From contig NZ_AJLS01000118.1 in the NCBI RefSeq assembly GCF_000307875.1, positions 25,667 to 89,666 on the forward strand: DNA of 64,000 nt, given 5' to 3'. Positions 8,046 to 17,742 of this stretch are shown here, piece after piece; position 1 is the stretch's first letter, and each line of letters begins with the position of its first letter. This stretch comes from Neobacillus bataviensis LMG 21833. Lineage in GTDB: Bacteria > Bacillota > Bacilli > Bacillales > Cytobacillaceae. The position numbers were made by a program, and so were the translations under genes. The notes below the pieces were generated by a model. The model had not been told where the DNA came from. It saw nothing but the letters and a program-made list of their open reading frames with translations, and searched no databases.

Positions 8046-9680
8046 ATGGAGATTTTAAATCTCTCGTTACCAGCAACGAACCGGTTTGCCTCAAATTATT
8101 TGGAACAATCAGTTGAAATCCAGCCTTTTTTTCATTATCGGTTTAATGATGTACAAGAAGATATGAAAAGAATAGCTGAACTTAGTAGCCGATCGTTTCC
8201 CCGCATAGAGGTTGCTGCACATATTGAGGGTTTTATGGAGCGCTTTCCGTCTTCAGATGCTGTAAAGAATTCAATTGAAAAGTTGAAGGCAAGTAATAGT
8301 GCTGTTGTTATTGGCGGCCAACAGGCCGGGATCCTAACGGGACCGCTTTATTCCATACATAAAGTCATTTCTATTATAAAATTAGCAGAGCAAAAAGAAA
8401 GACAGCTGGGAATCCCTATTATCCCTGTTTTTTGGATTGCCGGCGAAGACCATGATTTCCAAGAAGTCAATCATGTCTTTGTCCCTTGTGAGGAAAAAAT
8501 AGATAAGTGGACATATCCTGAAAAAGTTCATCAAAAGAAAATGGTGTCCGATATCACTCTAAACAAAGATATATGTCTTTCGTGGGTAGAGAATTTGATT
8601 GAGAATTTTGGAGAAACAGAATACACAAATAGTCTTTTAGAATTTGCCGAAGTGCAAATATCAAAGTCAACCACCTTTGTTGATTTCTTTGCGAATATTA
8701 TTATGGAACTTTTCAAGGATTACGGACTGTTAATTGTTGATTCGGGGAATAGGGAATTCCGTCAGTTACAAACGGATTTTTTCAAAGAACAAATTGTTCA
8801 CCATGAGGCAATTACCTTTTCACTTTTGGAGCAGCAAAGGCTAATAACAAAAAATGGTTTCCCTATTACTATTGAAGCGAACGAGAAAGCTGCAAATCTT
8901 TTCTATTATAATGAAAGAGCAAATGAACGAATTTTGCTGGAATATGATCGTGAAATTGATTGCTTCGTGGGGAAAAGTGGTACTATTACCTTTACTAAAG
9001 AAAAATTAGTGGTGTTGGCTGAGGAAAATCCCGCAGCATTAAGTAACAATGTGGTGACACGACCGCTCATGCAGGAATGGCTTTTTCCAACTGTTGCATT
9101 TATAGCGGGTCCAGGTGAAATTGCTTACTGGGCTGAGCTTAAGCTTGTGTTTGAGCATTTTCATCTAAAAATGCCGCCCATTGTTCCACGCTTGAATATT
9201 ACTTTTTTAGATCGTTCAGTGGAAACGGATGTGTCAGAATTAAATCTTAATCTGATAGATATCTTGAAAAATGGAACCAAGCAGGAAAAAGAAAAATTTT
9301 TAGCCGCCATTAAAGATAAAGAATTAGCGGAATTATTCTCACGTACAATCGAACAGTTGGGAAAACAATATAAACTGATTGAAGCCAAAACAGAGCAATT
9401 AGACCGTGCACTTTTGCCAATGTTGAAGAAAAACGAGAATTACTTACTAAAAGAGATTAACTTCATGCAAACAAAACTAGAAAACGCAGTAAAATTGAAA
9501 CATGACGTTCTCTTAAAAAAATATGCCCGGATTGATTTGGCATTACGGCCTGATGGATTTCCGCAAGAACGAGTGTGGAATGTATTTTATTATTTGAATA
9601 AACATGGTTTAACGTTCATGAAAAATGTCATGGCAGGAACCTTTGAGTTTGATGGCCGTCATAAGGTTTTGAAAGTATAG
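8046..9680 (+). CDS. bshC: bacillithiol synthase (cysteine ligase) BshC
   Basis: 544 residues, close to the 539 of B. subtilis BshC (YllA). It adds cysteine to glucosaminyl-malate in the last step of bacillithiol synthesis. Family landmarks seen: GGQQAGILTGPLYSIHK near 90-106 and WIAGEDHDFQEVNH near 130-143 in the Rossmann-like core; VAFIAGPGEIAYWAELK and PRLNITFLDRS further on; and a C-terminal coiled coil (about 430-500) that mediates dimerisation in the family. ATG 8046 follows GAAAGGAAG. It lies in the conserved yllA-mraZ position with its own promoter and terminator. Confidence 0.93.
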   Translation: MEILNLSLPATNRFASNYLEQSVEIQPFFHYRFNDVQEDMKRIAELSSRSFPRIEVAAHIEGFMERFPSSDAVKNSIEKLKASNSAVVIGGQQAGILTGPLYSIHKVISIIKLAEQKERQLGIPIIPVFWIAGEDHDFQEVNHVFVPCEEKIDKWTYPEKVHQKKMVSDITLNKDICLSWVENLIENFGETEYTNSLLEFAEVQISKSTTFVDFFANIIMELFKDYGLLIVDSGNREFRQLQTDFFKEQIVHHEAITFSLLEQQRLITKNGFPITIEANEKAANLFYYNERANERILLEYDREIDCFVGKSGTITFTKEKLVVLAEENPAALSNNVVTRPLMQEWLFPTVAFIAGPGEIAYWAELKLVFEHFHLKMPPIVPRLNITFLDRSVETDVSELNLNLIDILKNGTKQEKEKFLAAIKDKELAELFSRTIEQLGKQYKLIEAKTEQLDRALLPMLKKNENYLLKEINFMQTKLENAVKLKHDVLLKKYARIDLALRPDGFPQERVWNVFYYLNKHGLTFMKNVMAGTFEFDGRHKVLKV

Positions 9681-9681
9681 A

Positions 9682-9714
9682 AAACTTCACACCCGTTGTG
9701 AGGTTTTTTTTTTT
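9682..9714 (+). terminator. terminator after bshC
   Basis: AAACTTCACA and TTGTGAGGTTT form a stem, followed by a run of eleven T. Confidence 0.85.
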
Positions 9715-9772
9715 CAAAAATTTACGGATAAAAAAGGATTTCAAGAAATTGGGGCGAATTGTTTAAAAATAG

Positions 9773-9817
9773 GTGGTGAAAAGTGGGGGAATGTGGTACA
9801 TTTTTTATAGAAAGTGG
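9773..9817 (+). promoter_or_regulatory. MraZ operator: GTGG repeats upstream of mraZ
   Basis: GTGG occurs at 9773, 9783 and 9793, exactly ten bases apart (one helical turn), and again at 9814, next to the start. This matches the tandem GTGG-type boxes that MraZ binds as a multimer in other bacteria. It implies autoregulation of the dcw operon. I could not place -10 and -35 elements with confidence. Confidence 0.75.
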
Positions 9818-9828
9818 GGGTAACGGGT

Positions 9829-10260
9829 ATGTTCATGGGTGAATACCATCACAGCATTGATAATAAAGGCCGTATAATTGTGCCCTCCAAATTCCGCGAT
9901 GAACTTGGCGACATGTTTATCATCACAAGGGGATTGGATCAATGTCTATTTGGTTACCCAGTTTCAGAGTGGGCGCTAATTGAAGAAAAGCTTAAAGGCC
10001 TGCCGCTGACAAAAAAGGATGCCCGTGCTTTTACAAGATTCTTCTTTTCAGGTGCAACAGAGAGTGAACTTGATAAGCAAGGAAGAATCAATATCCCTGC
10101 ACCACTGTTGCAATATGGAAAATTGGAAAAAGAATGCGTAATCTTAGGTGTTTCCAATCGAATTGAAATTTGGAGCAAACAGATTTGGGAAGATTATTTT
10201 ACACAGTCTGAGGAATCTTTTGCGGAAATTGCAGAAAATATGATTGGCTTTGATATATAA
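9829..10260 (+). CDS. mraZ: transcriptional regulator MraZ
   Basis: 143 residues with two AbrB-like SpoVT repeats, each carrying the DKGRI/DxxGR signature: [20 protein letters not shown] (about 6-25) and [17 protein letters not shown] (about 80-96). MraZ forms rings that bind GTGG boxes and repress the dcw operon. ATG 9829 gives the family N-terminus MFMGEYHHS; a GTG at 9814 would start inside the last GTGG box. It heads the division cluster, and four GTGG boxes lie just upstream. Confidence 0.96.
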   Translation: MFMGEYHHSIDNKGRIIVPSKFRDELGDMFIITRGLDQCLFGYPVSEWALIEEKLKGLPLTKKDARAFTRFFFSGATESELDKQGRINIPAPLLQYGKLEKECVILGVSNRIEIWSKQIWEDYFTQSEESFAEIAENMIGFDI

Positions 10261-10322
10261 TGGATAAGTTATATTAATATATTTTCTGTAATATTGTTCG
10301 ATTGGAAAAGGTGGTAACTAAT

Positions 10323-11255
10323 ATGTTTGAACATACAACTGTGTTATTAAAAGAAGCTGTTGACGGCTTAAATATTAAGCCAGATGGAATTTATGTCGAT
10401 TGTACCCTGGGCGGTGCGGGTCATAGTTCCCTCATTCTTTCAAGACTTGGGGCAGGTGGTAAACTATATGCATTTGACCAAGATGAAACAGCCATTGCGC
10501 ATGCAAAAGAAAAATTATCCGAATACGGAGAACGATTAGTAATCATTAAAAGCAATTTCTTATATTTAAAAGAGGAACTTGAGAGTCTTGGAATTGATTA
10601 TGTAGATGGAGTTCTCTATGACTTAGGCGTATCCTCACCGCAGCTGGATACACCCGAGAGGGGCTTTAGCTACCATCATGATGCACCACTGGACATGAGG
10701 ATGGATAATGATGCAGACGTTTCCGCATATGATGTCATTAATCATTGGTCATATGAAGACTTAGTCCGCATCTTTTTTCGCTACGGGGAGGAGAAATTCT
10801 CCAAACAAATCGCTCGTAAAATTGAGGCAGCGAGAGAAGTAAAACCAATTGAAACGACGTTTGAGTTAGTAGAATTGATTAAGGATGGGATTCCGGCACC
10901 TGCGAGAAGAAAAGGTGGACATCCTGCGAAAAGAATTTTTCAAGCTGTCAGAATAGCTGTAAATGATGAATTAGCGGTATTTGAAAAGTCTTTGAACCAA
11001 GCGATTGACCTGCTAAAGCCGGAGGGGCGAATAAGTGTCATCACCTTCCATTCACTTGAGGATCGAATTTGTAAGGCGGCCTTAAAAAAAGCGAGTGAGA
11101 CTCCACAATTGCCTAAGGGTTTGCCTATCATTCCTGATGAGTATAAACCGGTACTAAAGCTAGTCTCCCGGAAACCAATTCTTCCAACTGAAGAAGAATT
11201 AGAACAAAATAATCGTGCGCGATCTGCAAAGCTTCGTATAGCAGAAAAATTATAA
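10323..11255 (+). CDS. rsmH: 16S rRNA (cytosine1402-N4)-methyltransferase
   Basis: 310 residues; the SAM-binding loop is [11 protein letters not shown] at about 25-35. [19 protein letters not shown] and the C-terminal [15 protein letters not shown] are diagnostic of RsmH (MraW). It N4-methylates C1402 in the decoding centre of 16S rRNA. The start at 10323 follows AAAAGGTGG; an upstream in-frame TTG at 10302 is not supported. Second gene of the dcw operon, separated from ftsL by a palindromic repeat instead of the usual tight junction. Confidence 0.96.
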   Translation: MFEHTTVLLKEAVDGLNIKPDGIYVDCTLGGAGHSSLILSRLGAGGKLYAFDQDETAIAHAKEKLSEYGERLVIIKSNFLYLKEELESLGIDYVDGVLYDLGVSSPQLDTPERGFSYHHDAPLDMRMDNDADVSAYDVINHWSYEDLVRIFFRYGEEKFSKQIARKIEAAREVKPIETTFELVELIKDGIPAPARRKGGHPAKRIFQAVRIAVNDELAVFEKSLNQAIDLLKPEGRISVITFHSLEDRICKAALKKASETPQLPKGLPIIPDEYKPVLKLVSRKPILPTEEELEQNNRARSAKLRIAEKL

Positions 11256-11259
11256 AAAT

Positions 11260-11375
11260 AAAAGCGAAAGCGCCTTGCCCAGGGGCGACAGGCATAAGAC
11301 GAGCAGGCGCGAAGGTTGCACTTTAACCTTCTTGACTGATTGGCTTATGACCCCGAGCCCCTAGGCGCTTTCGCT
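11260..11375. repeat. dispersed palindromic repeat, copy 2 (between rsmH and ftsL)
   Basis: 116-bp imperfect palindrome, opposite in orientation to the copies at 2582 and 24179. The outer arms AGCGAAAGCGCC (11263-11274) and GGCGCTTTCGCT (11364-11375) are perfectly complementary. Nested stems are AGGGGC/GCCCCT, CATAAG/CTTATG and GAAGGTT/AACCTTC. Several pairs differ from the other copies on both arms, yet pairing is kept. No open frame. It could affect read-through into ftsL. Confidence 0.85.
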
Positions 11376-11406
11376 AGATAAGAATAACAATCTGGAGGGG
11401 AAATGG

Positions 11407-11766
11407 TTGAGTAATCTTGCCAGGAAATATTTAGAACAGCAACAAGCGGAACAAAAAGTGCAAAACAAAAGTCAAGTGAAAATTAAAAAATCCTGGCTTA
11501 CTCCAGGGGAAAAAGTAATTGGCGTCGTATTTGCCGGAATGGTATGTTTTGGTTCAGTTCACCTTATTACAAACCAATCAAAAATATACGAGGTTAACAA
11601 AGACATTCAATTGGTGGAAGAAAAAATTTCAGATCAAAAAAAGGTTAACAGTGATTTACAGGTACAAGTAAAAGAATTAAGTTCCTATGATCGAATTTTT
11701 AAAAAGGCTGTGGAAATGGGTCTTTTTAGGGATGAAAATAACGTCAAGGTTGTGCAGAAAAAATGA
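11407..11766 (+). CDS. ftsL: cell division protein FtsL
   Basis: 119-residue bitopic membrane protein. A basic cytoplasmic tail (1-36) is followed by one membrane segment (about 38-56), then an extracytoplasmic coiled coil with heptad spacing (about 60-105). FtsL joins DivIB and DivIC to activate the septal synthase PBP2B-FtsW. The start is TTG 11407 after GGAGGGG; the nearby ATG at 11403 runs straight into a stop. Weak start usage fits FtsL's known role as a limiting division protein in B. subtilis. Its stop overlaps the pbpB ATG. Confidence 0.9.
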   Translation: MSNLARKYLEQQQAEQKVQNKSQVKIKKSWLTPGEKVIGVVFAGMVCFGSVHLITNQSKIYEVNKDIQLVEEKISDQKKVNSDLQVQVKELSSYDRIFKKAVEMGLFRDENNVKVVQKK

Positions 11767-14030
11767 ACAAGAAACAGCCATATATGAATGTAGGAGCAGC
11801 GATATTGTTTGCGATATTCGGCCTGCTCTTTTTTGTATTGATCTGCAGGTATTTTACGATTCAAATTTCCGGGGAAGTAAGCGGGCAGCCACTTGCCGCA
11901 AAGGCTCAGCAAAAATATGGCCAAAAGGGAACCCTGCAAGCTAACCGTGGAATCATCTTAGATCGAAATGGCGAGTTGGTGGCCGAGGATACAGCTTCAT
12001 ATACCCTTATCGCGATCCTAGATAAAAAGATGACAACGAATCCAAAAAAACCGAAACATGTAAAGGATATTAGTAAAACAGCACAAGAGCTTTCCAAGTA
12101 TATTAAAATGGATGAAACAGAGATTAATAAAATCTTAACCAAAGGGAAAGAGAATAAAAGGTTCCAGGTCGAATTTGGCAAAGCAGGAAGAGATATTTCT
12201 TATGACACAAAGAAAAAAATAGAAGACCTTGAGCTTCCGGGTATCACATTTTCCCGTGACTCCAAACGTTTCTATCCAAATGGAATCTTTGCTTCACATT
12301 TAATTGGATATGCAGATAGAGTTAAAAATAAGGATGAAAGCTATGTTATCCAAAAGGATGGAACCTATTTAACAGAAGGAAAAATGGGGATTGAGAAAGC
12401 CTTCAACGATGAGCTAACAGGGAAAAATGGAAAAATAAATTATGAAAGTGATTTGTGGGGTTATATTCTTCCAGATGGAAAGCAAAAGATTTCCCCGGCG
12501 CAGGATGGGGACGATATATATTTGACCATCGACCAAAAAATTCAAGCCTTTTTGGAAGATGCCATGGATAATGTGGTGAAAGAATATAAACCGAAAAAAA
12601 TCATCGCAGTAGTGGCAGACCCGAAAACAGGGGAAATCCTGGCAATGGGTCAGCGTCCTTCTTTCCATCCGAAAACAAAAGAAGGAATTGAAAAAAGCTG
12701 GCATAATGAGGCGATTGAAACGTCCTTTGAACCAGGGTCAACCATGAAGATATTTACCCTTGCTGCCGCGATACAAGAAAATAAATTCGATCCGAATGAA
12801 ACGTATCAGTCCGGCTCCTATAGAGTTACGGATAAGGATAAAGCTATTCATGATCATAATGGATCCGGTTGGGGAACGATCACCTATCTAGAAGGTGTGC
12901 AACGATCTTCAAATGTAGCGTTTGCCAAAATCGCCAAAGAAAAATTAGGCTTTGAAACATTTAGAGAATATTTAACAAAGTTTGGTTTTGATAAACCGAC
13001 GGGAATTGAACTTCCAGATGAAACATCAGGAAAAATTCAATATACGTATCCAAGTGAAAAAATCACGACCTCCTATGGTCAGGGAACAGCGATTACCCCG
13101 ATACAGCAAATCCAAGCGGCGACAGCAATAGCTAACAACGGGAAAATGCTCAAGCCGCATGTAGTTAAAAAAATTGTAAATCATAATACCGGTGAAACAG
13201 TAAAAGAAGAATCACCGGAAGTTGTGTCAACGCCGATATCGGCAGAAACTGCAAAACAGGTGCGTGATATTCTCGAAACGGTTGTCACCTCACCTAAAGG
13301 TACCGGAGGCCGTTATAAGATAGAGGGTTACAGTGTGGCCGGTAAGACAGGAACGGCTAATATTCCAGGCCCTGGCGGTTATTTATCAGGGGTTAATAAT
13401 TATATGTTTTCATTCCTAGGGATGGCGCCAAAGGATGACCCAAAATTAATCGTTTATGTTGCCGTTCAGCAGCCTGAGCTTGAAGGGCTTGATGCAGGAC
13501 AAGGCGCAATACCAGTTTCGGCTATTTTTAATCCTGTGATGAAAAATAGTCTGCACTACTTAAATATCCAACCATCTATGCTCGAAAAGGCTGTGGTAAA
13601 TAAATTAGCAAATCTTAAGGGACAAGCTGCCGATGAAGCTGAAAAGAATCTAAAAGAAAAGGGCTATGAAACCGTTGTGCTCGGCAGTGGAACAAAAGTT
13701 ATTGGTCAGCTGCCAAAAGCGGGGACAACTGTTTTAGAAGGCGAGAAAGTAATCATCCAAACCGATGGTGAACTGACGGCACCAGATATGACAGGTTGGT
13801 CACTTAGGGATGTTATGAAATTAGCTACTATGGCTGAATTAAAATTAAATTCTAAGGGTAAAGGCTATGTCTCACAGCAAAATATTACACCAAACACCAT
13901 TTTGCAGCGTGGGGATTTCCTTATTGTCGACTTAAAAACTCCCGAAGAAAAATGGGATATAGAAAAAAAGGCAGCACAGGATGAAAATGGAAAGACGAAG
14001 GAAGAACAAGTAGATAAGGTGCAAGATTAA
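11763..14030 (+). CDS. pbpB: penicillin-binding protein 2B (septal transpeptidase)
   Basis: 755 residues: membrane anchor (about 11-32), pedestal/dimerisation domain (about 57-235), transpeptidase domain with S326-xx-K329, S382-S-N384 and K528-T-G530, then two C-terminal PASTA domains (about 600-725). It cross-links peptidoglycan at the division septum with FtsW, FtsL and DivIB. ATG 11763 overlaps the ftsL stop, so the two are coupled. A terminator follows, separating it from the sporulation paralogue spoVD. The presence of two PASTA domains distinguishes it from SpoVD, which has one. Confidence 0.96.
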   Translation: MNKKQPYMNVGAAILFAIFGLLFFVLICRYFTIQISGEVSGQPLAAKAQQKYGQKGTLQANRGIILDRNGELVAEDTASYTLIAILDKKMTTNPKKPKHVKDISKTAQELSKYIKMDETEINKILTKGKENKRFQVEFGKAGRDISYDTKKKIEDLELPGITFSRDSKRFYPNGIFASHLIGYADRVKNKDESYVIQKDGTYLTEGKMGIEKAFNDELTGKNGKINYESDLWGYILPDGKQKISPAQDGDDIYLTIDQKIQAFLEDAMDNVVKEYKPKKIIAVVADPKTGEILAMGQRPSFHPKTKEGIEKSWHNEAIETSFEPGSTMKIFTLAAAIQENKFDPNETYQSGSYRVTDKDKAIHDHNGSGWGTITYLEGVQRSSNVAFAKIAKEKLGFETFREYLTKFGFDKPTGIELPDETSGKIQYTYPSEKITTSYGQGTAITPIQQIQAATAIANNGKMLKPHVVKKIVNHNTGETVKEESPEVVSTPISAETAKQVRDILETVVTSPKGTGGRYKIEGYSVAGKTGTANIPGPGGYLSGVNNYMFSFLGMAPKDDPKLIVYVAVQQPELEGLDAGQGAIPVSAIFNPVMKNSLHYLNIQPSMLEKAVVNKLANLKGQAADEAEKNLKEKGYETVVLGSGTKVIGQLPKAGTTVLEGEKVIIQTDGELTAPDMTGWSLRDVMKLATMAELKLNSKGKGYVSQQNITPNTILQRGDFLIVDLKTPEEKWDIEKKAAQDENGKTKEEQVDKVQD

Positions 14031-14033
14031 TTG

Positions 14034-14066
14034 ATAATCCCGCTTATTAAGCGGGATTTTTGCTTA
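14034..14066 (+). terminator. terminator after pbpB
   Basis: AATCCCGCTTA pairs with TTAAGCGGGATT, followed by TTT. It may be partial, since the wall genes downstream are needed in growing cells. Confidence 0.75.
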
Positions 14067-14166
14067 TCTGTGGTCAATCATGACAACGTTCTATTTGGAC
14101 TAGTACAAGCATATAAATGAACGATAAAGCAATGAAAGTGTGTGATAAAGGAGGATTATTCATTGT

Positions 14167-16086
14167 ATGCGTGTTTCTAATGTAACTGTCCGTAAACGGC
14201 TTATGATTGCCCTATTCGTTGGAATTCTAACCTTCTTAATCATTGATGTTCGATTGGGATATGTTCAATTTATCCTAGGTGACATGTTGACGGATGGTGC
14301 AAAAGGATTATGGAGCCGGAATATCCCTTTTGAACCTGAGCGTGGAAAAATAGTTGATCGGAACGGGGTACCGTTAGCAACAAATATTAGTGCCCCCACT
14401 GTTTATGTGATTCCGAGACAAGTAAAAGACCCAGCAACAACGGCTGAAAAGCTCGCGGCAGTGCTCGATATGCCAAAAGACAAAGCATATCGAGAAATTA
14501 CGAAGGGCGCATCGTCCGTCCGGATTAAGGAAGGCAGAAAAATCTCTCATGAAAAAGCAAAGGAGATAAGAGCTCTCGATCTTGAAGGTGTCTATATTGG
14601 TGAAGACTCAAAACGGCATTATCCAAATGGGAGTTATCTTTCCCATGTTCTAGGGTTTACAGGGGTGGACAACCAAGGATTAATGGGACTTGAGAAGTAT
14701 TACGATAAAGAGTTGAGTGGTGAACGCGGGGCTGTTAAATTTTTTGCTGATGCTAAGGGCAAAAGAATGAAGGGGATGGCTGATGATTATGAGCATCCTG
14801 TTAACGGCCTCGATTTGAAACTTACGATTGATTCAAGAATAGAAACCATTATTGAAAGGGAACTGGATATTGCCGAAGCAAAATATAATCCGGACGGAAT
14901 TGTTGCGATTGCCATGAAACCAAATAGCGGCGAAATATTAGGGATGTCAAGCAGACCGACATTTGACCCGGCTAATTTCCGTAATGTTCCCCAAGAGGTA
15001 TATAACCGGAATCTTCCAGTCTGGTCAACCTATGAACCAGGTTCCACCTTTAAAATTATTACCCTTGCTGCTGCACTAAATGAAGGAAAAATCGACTTAG
15101 AAAAAGATCATTTCCATGATTCAGGGTCCGTCCAGGTTGCAGGAGCAAGGTTAAAATGCTGGAAAAGAGGCGGTCATGGGAGCCAAACCATGTTGGAAGT
15201 AGTTCAAAATTCCTGTAACCCAGGATTTGTGAAAATGGGCGACCTTTTAGGCAAAGACAAGCTTTTTAAATATATAAAGGATTTCGGCTTTGGTCAGAAG
15301 ACCGGGATTGATTTACAAGGGGAAGGAACGGGGATTTTATTTAACCTAGACCGAGTGGGACCTGTTGAACAAGCTACAACCGCCTTTGGGCAGGGTGTTT
15401 CGGTAACGCCTATCCAGCAGGTAACAGCTGTTTCAGCAGCAATAAATGGCGGGATTCTTTACAAGCCATTTATCGCAAAGGAGTTAATTGATCCGGTTAC
15501 AAAAGAAGTGGTGATGAGAAATACTCCAGTCGAGAAAAGACGAGTGATAACAGAGGAAACATCTAAGGAGATCCGCCATGCTCTTGAAAGTGTGGTTGCA
15601 GAGGGAACAGGCGGTAAAGCATTTGTGGAAGGATATCGTGTTGGCGGTAAAACGGGAACGGCACAAAAGGCACAAGGCGGGAGATACTTGGAAAATAACT
15701 ATATTGTCTCCTTTATTGGTTTTGCTCCAGCTGATGATCCGCAGATTGTTATTTATGTGGCCGTGGATAATCCCAAAGGTGTTACTGCCTTCGGGGGAAC
15801 CATTAGTGCACCGATCGTTGGAAATATTATGAAGGATAGTTTAAGTGCGATGGGAATAGAACCAAGAAAGGATCAAATTGAAAAAGAAATAAAATGGCCT
15901 GATACCCCATTGCTGACATTACCTGACTTTGTGGGAATGTCAAAAAGTGAACTTATGGAGCAGATGATTAATTTAAAAGTAGATGCCAGTGGAGAAGGTG
16001 ATATCGTTGTAAGACAATCACCAGACCCGGGAACGAAAGTGAAGGAAGGCTCAAAAGTACGGCTTTACTTCGGTAAAGGCGATTAA
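14167..16086 (+). CDS. spoVD: sporulation-specific penicillin-binding protein SpoVD
   Basis: 639 residues: one N-terminal membrane segment (about 11-30), dimerisation domain, transpeptidase domain with S293-xx-K296, S349-C-N351 and K495-T-G497, and one C-terminal PASTA domain (about 575-637). In B. subtilis SpoVD works with SpoVE to build the spore cortex from the mother-cell side. It lies directly after pbpB, its likely duplication partner. The ATG is 12 bases from AAGGAGG, longer than usual. A CATATAAAT stretch near 14110 is faintly like a sigma-E -10 element, but I do not call it. Confidence 0.94.
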   Translation: MRVSNVTVRKRLMIALFVGILTFLIIDVRLGYVQFILGDMLTDGAKGLWSRNIPFEPERGKIVDRNGVPLATNISAPTVYVIPRQVKDPATTAEKLAAVLDMPKDKAYREITKGASSVRIKEGRKISHEKAKEIRALDLEGVYIGEDSKRHYPNGSYLSHVLGFTGVDNQGLMGLEKYYDKELSGERGAVKFFADAKGKRMKGMADDYEHPVNGLDLKLTIDSRIETIIERELDIAEAKYNPDGIVAIAMKPNSGEILGMSSRPTFDPANFRNVPQEVYNRNLPVWSTYEPGSTFKIITLAAALNEGKIDLEKDHFHDSGSVQVAGARLKCWKRGGHGSQTMLEVVQNSCNPGFVKMGDLLGKDKLFKYIKDFGFGQKTGIDLQGEGTGILFNLDRVGPVEQATTAFGQGVSVTPIQQVTAVSAAINGGILYKPFIAKELIDPVTKEVVMRNTPVEKRRVITEETSKEIRHALESVVAEGTGGKAFVEGYRVGGKTGTAQKAQGGRYLENNYIVSFIGFAPADDPQIVIYVAVDNPKGVTAFGGTISAPIVGNIMKDSLSAMGIEPRKDQIEKEIKWPDTPLLTLPDFVGMSKSELMEQMINLKVDASGEGDIVVRQSPDPGTKVKEGSKVRLYFGKGD

Positions 16087-16112
16087 CCTGAATAAAAAGA
16101 TAATAATTAATT

Positions 16113-16150
16113 GGGGCGGTCGGAATATTTTCCGCCGCCTAAAATTTTAT
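16113..16150 (+). terminator. terminator after spoVD
   Basis: GGCGG-T-CGGAA pairs with TTCCG-CCGCC around a TATT loop, then AAAATTTTATT. This would isolate spoVD from murE. Confidence 0.7.
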
Positions 16151-16279
16151 TAAGCTTTGATTACTAAATGGTAAAATAAAATATTTTAATGTAAAATAAG
16201 ATGGAACTTTCGAAAGAAGTTTTTTTTAGGTGAATGCTGGTAAATAGATTTGGACGGTTTATGAGAGGATTTGAGAGAA

Positions 16280-17740
16280 ATGAAGCTACAAAAGCTACTT
16301 GAGTATTTGCATCCAATCCATCCTTATAAGGGGGAAGACCCGGAAATTACTTCAATTGAAAATGATAACCGGAAGGTGCAAAAAGGGAGCTTATTTATTT
16401 GTATTAATGGCTATACTGTGGACGGTCATGATTTTGCTGCGTCTGCCGTTAATAGTGGTGCTGCAGCAATACTTGCTGAGCGTCCGTTAGACCTGGATGT
16501 ACCTGTTATCGTTGTTAACGATACAACAAGAGCAATGGCAGTGCTAGCTGATGCCTATTACGGACAGCCGACAAAAAAACTGCAATTAATTGGCATCACA
16601 GGAACAAATGGAAAAACCACTACCAGTCATTTGATTGAAAAAATATTCGCTGATACAGGCCGAACCACAGGCTTAATTGGCACTATGTATACGAAAATTG
16701 CTGACAAAACAATTGAAACAAAAAACACAACTCCTGAAAGCCTGATCCTCCAAAAAACATTTCAACATATGGTTGATGCTGGTGTGAGCCTTGCAGTAAT
16801 GGAGGTATCATCGCATGCCCTCGATTTAGGCAGGGTTCACGGATGTGATTATGATATTGCTGTTTTTACTAACCTAACGCAGGATCATCTTGATTACCAT
16901 AAAACGATGGCGGAATATAAGCGGGCAAAAAGCTTGTTGTTTGCCCAGCTTGGCAACTCCTTCGAAAAAGATAAACCAAAATTCGCCGTCTTAAATGCAG
17001 ATGACCCTGCATCGGAAATGTACAGAAGGTCAACGGCTGCACATGTGATTACATATGGAATTGAACAAAATGCAGATCTACAAGCTGAAAATATTAAAAT
17101 GACACCAAGGGGAACAAATTTTGATCTTGTAATTGAGGGTGCCATCTATCCAGTTCAAATGCAATTAATTGGTAAATTTAGCGTTTATAATGTTTTAGCG
17201 AGTATTTCGGCGGCGTTAGTCTCCGGTATTGAGATTCATGATATCATCCATTCTATCGAAAGTGTCGAAGGGGTAGCTGGAAGGGTTGAACTTGTTAATG
17301 CCGGCCAAGACTTTACCGTGATTGTTGATTATGCACATACACCTGACAGTCTTGAAAATGTATTAAAGACAATTCAGCATTTCGCGAAAAATAGGATTTT
17401 CGTCATTGTTGGCTGTGGGGGAGATCGTGATCGCACTAAACGGCCATTGATGGCACAAATTGCCTGCAATTGGGCAACAGACCCTATTCTCACCTCGGAT
17501 AATCCGAGAAGTGAAGATCCGCAAGCGATTTTAAAGGAAATGGAAGCAGGTGTGCAAGGTAAATCATACCAAGTCATTCCTGATCGAAGGGAAGCGATTT
17601 ATTCAGCTGTCCATCAGGCCACCGCTGGCGACGTCATTTTAATTGCGGGTAAAGGACATGAAACCTATCAAATCATTGGCACTGTCGTTCACGATTTTGA
17701 TGATCGGATTGTAGCCAGAGAAGCAATTGAGGGGAGATAG
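16280..17740 (+). CDS. murE: UDP-MurNAc-L-Ala-D-Glu:meso-diaminopimelate ligase
   Basis: 486 residues with the three Mur ligase domains. The N-terminal UDP domain has KKG-type [20 protein letters not shown]. The ATPase domain has P-loop [13 protein letters not shown] (about 110-122) and the C-terminal domain has DNPRSEDP. The DNPR motif marks meso-diaminopimelate, not lysine, as the added amino acid, as in Bacillus walls. ATG 16280 gives the family start MKLQKLL; TTG 16271 is too close to GAGAGG. It ends 2 bases before the murF-like fragment. Confidence 0.95.
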   Translation: MKLQKLLEYLHPIHPYKGEDPEITSIENDNRKVQKGSLFICINGYTVDGHDFAASAVNSGAAAILAERPLDLDVPVIVVNDTTRAMAVLADAYYGQPTKKLQLIGITGTNGKTTTSHLIEKIFADTGRTTGLIGTMYTKIADKTIETKNTTPESLILQKTFQHMVDAGVSLAVMEVSSHALDLGRVHGCDYDIAVFTNLTQDHLDYHKTMAEYKRAKSLLFAQLGNSFEKDKPKFAVLNADDPASEMYRRSTAAHVITYGIEQNADLQAENIKMTPRGTNFDLVIEGAIYPVQMQLIGKFSVYNVLASISAALVSGIEIHDIIHSIESVEGVAGRVELVNAGQDFTVIVDYAHTPDSLENVLKTIQHFAKNRIFVIVGCGGDRDRTKRPLMAQIACNWATDPILTSDNPRSEDPQAILKEMEAGVQGKSYQVIPDRREAIYSAVHQATAGDVILIAGKGHETYQIIGTVVHDFDDRIVAREAIEGR

Positions 17741-17742
17741 GT

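Noticed and set aside
14088..14118. Sigma-E promoter before spoVD
   Set aside because: CATATAAAT is a fair -10, but no convincing -35 at the right distance was found.
16157..16197. Promoter for murE (TTGATT with nearby TAAAAT and TATTTT)
   Set aside because: No -10 at 16-18 bases from the -35; the region is simply AT-rich.
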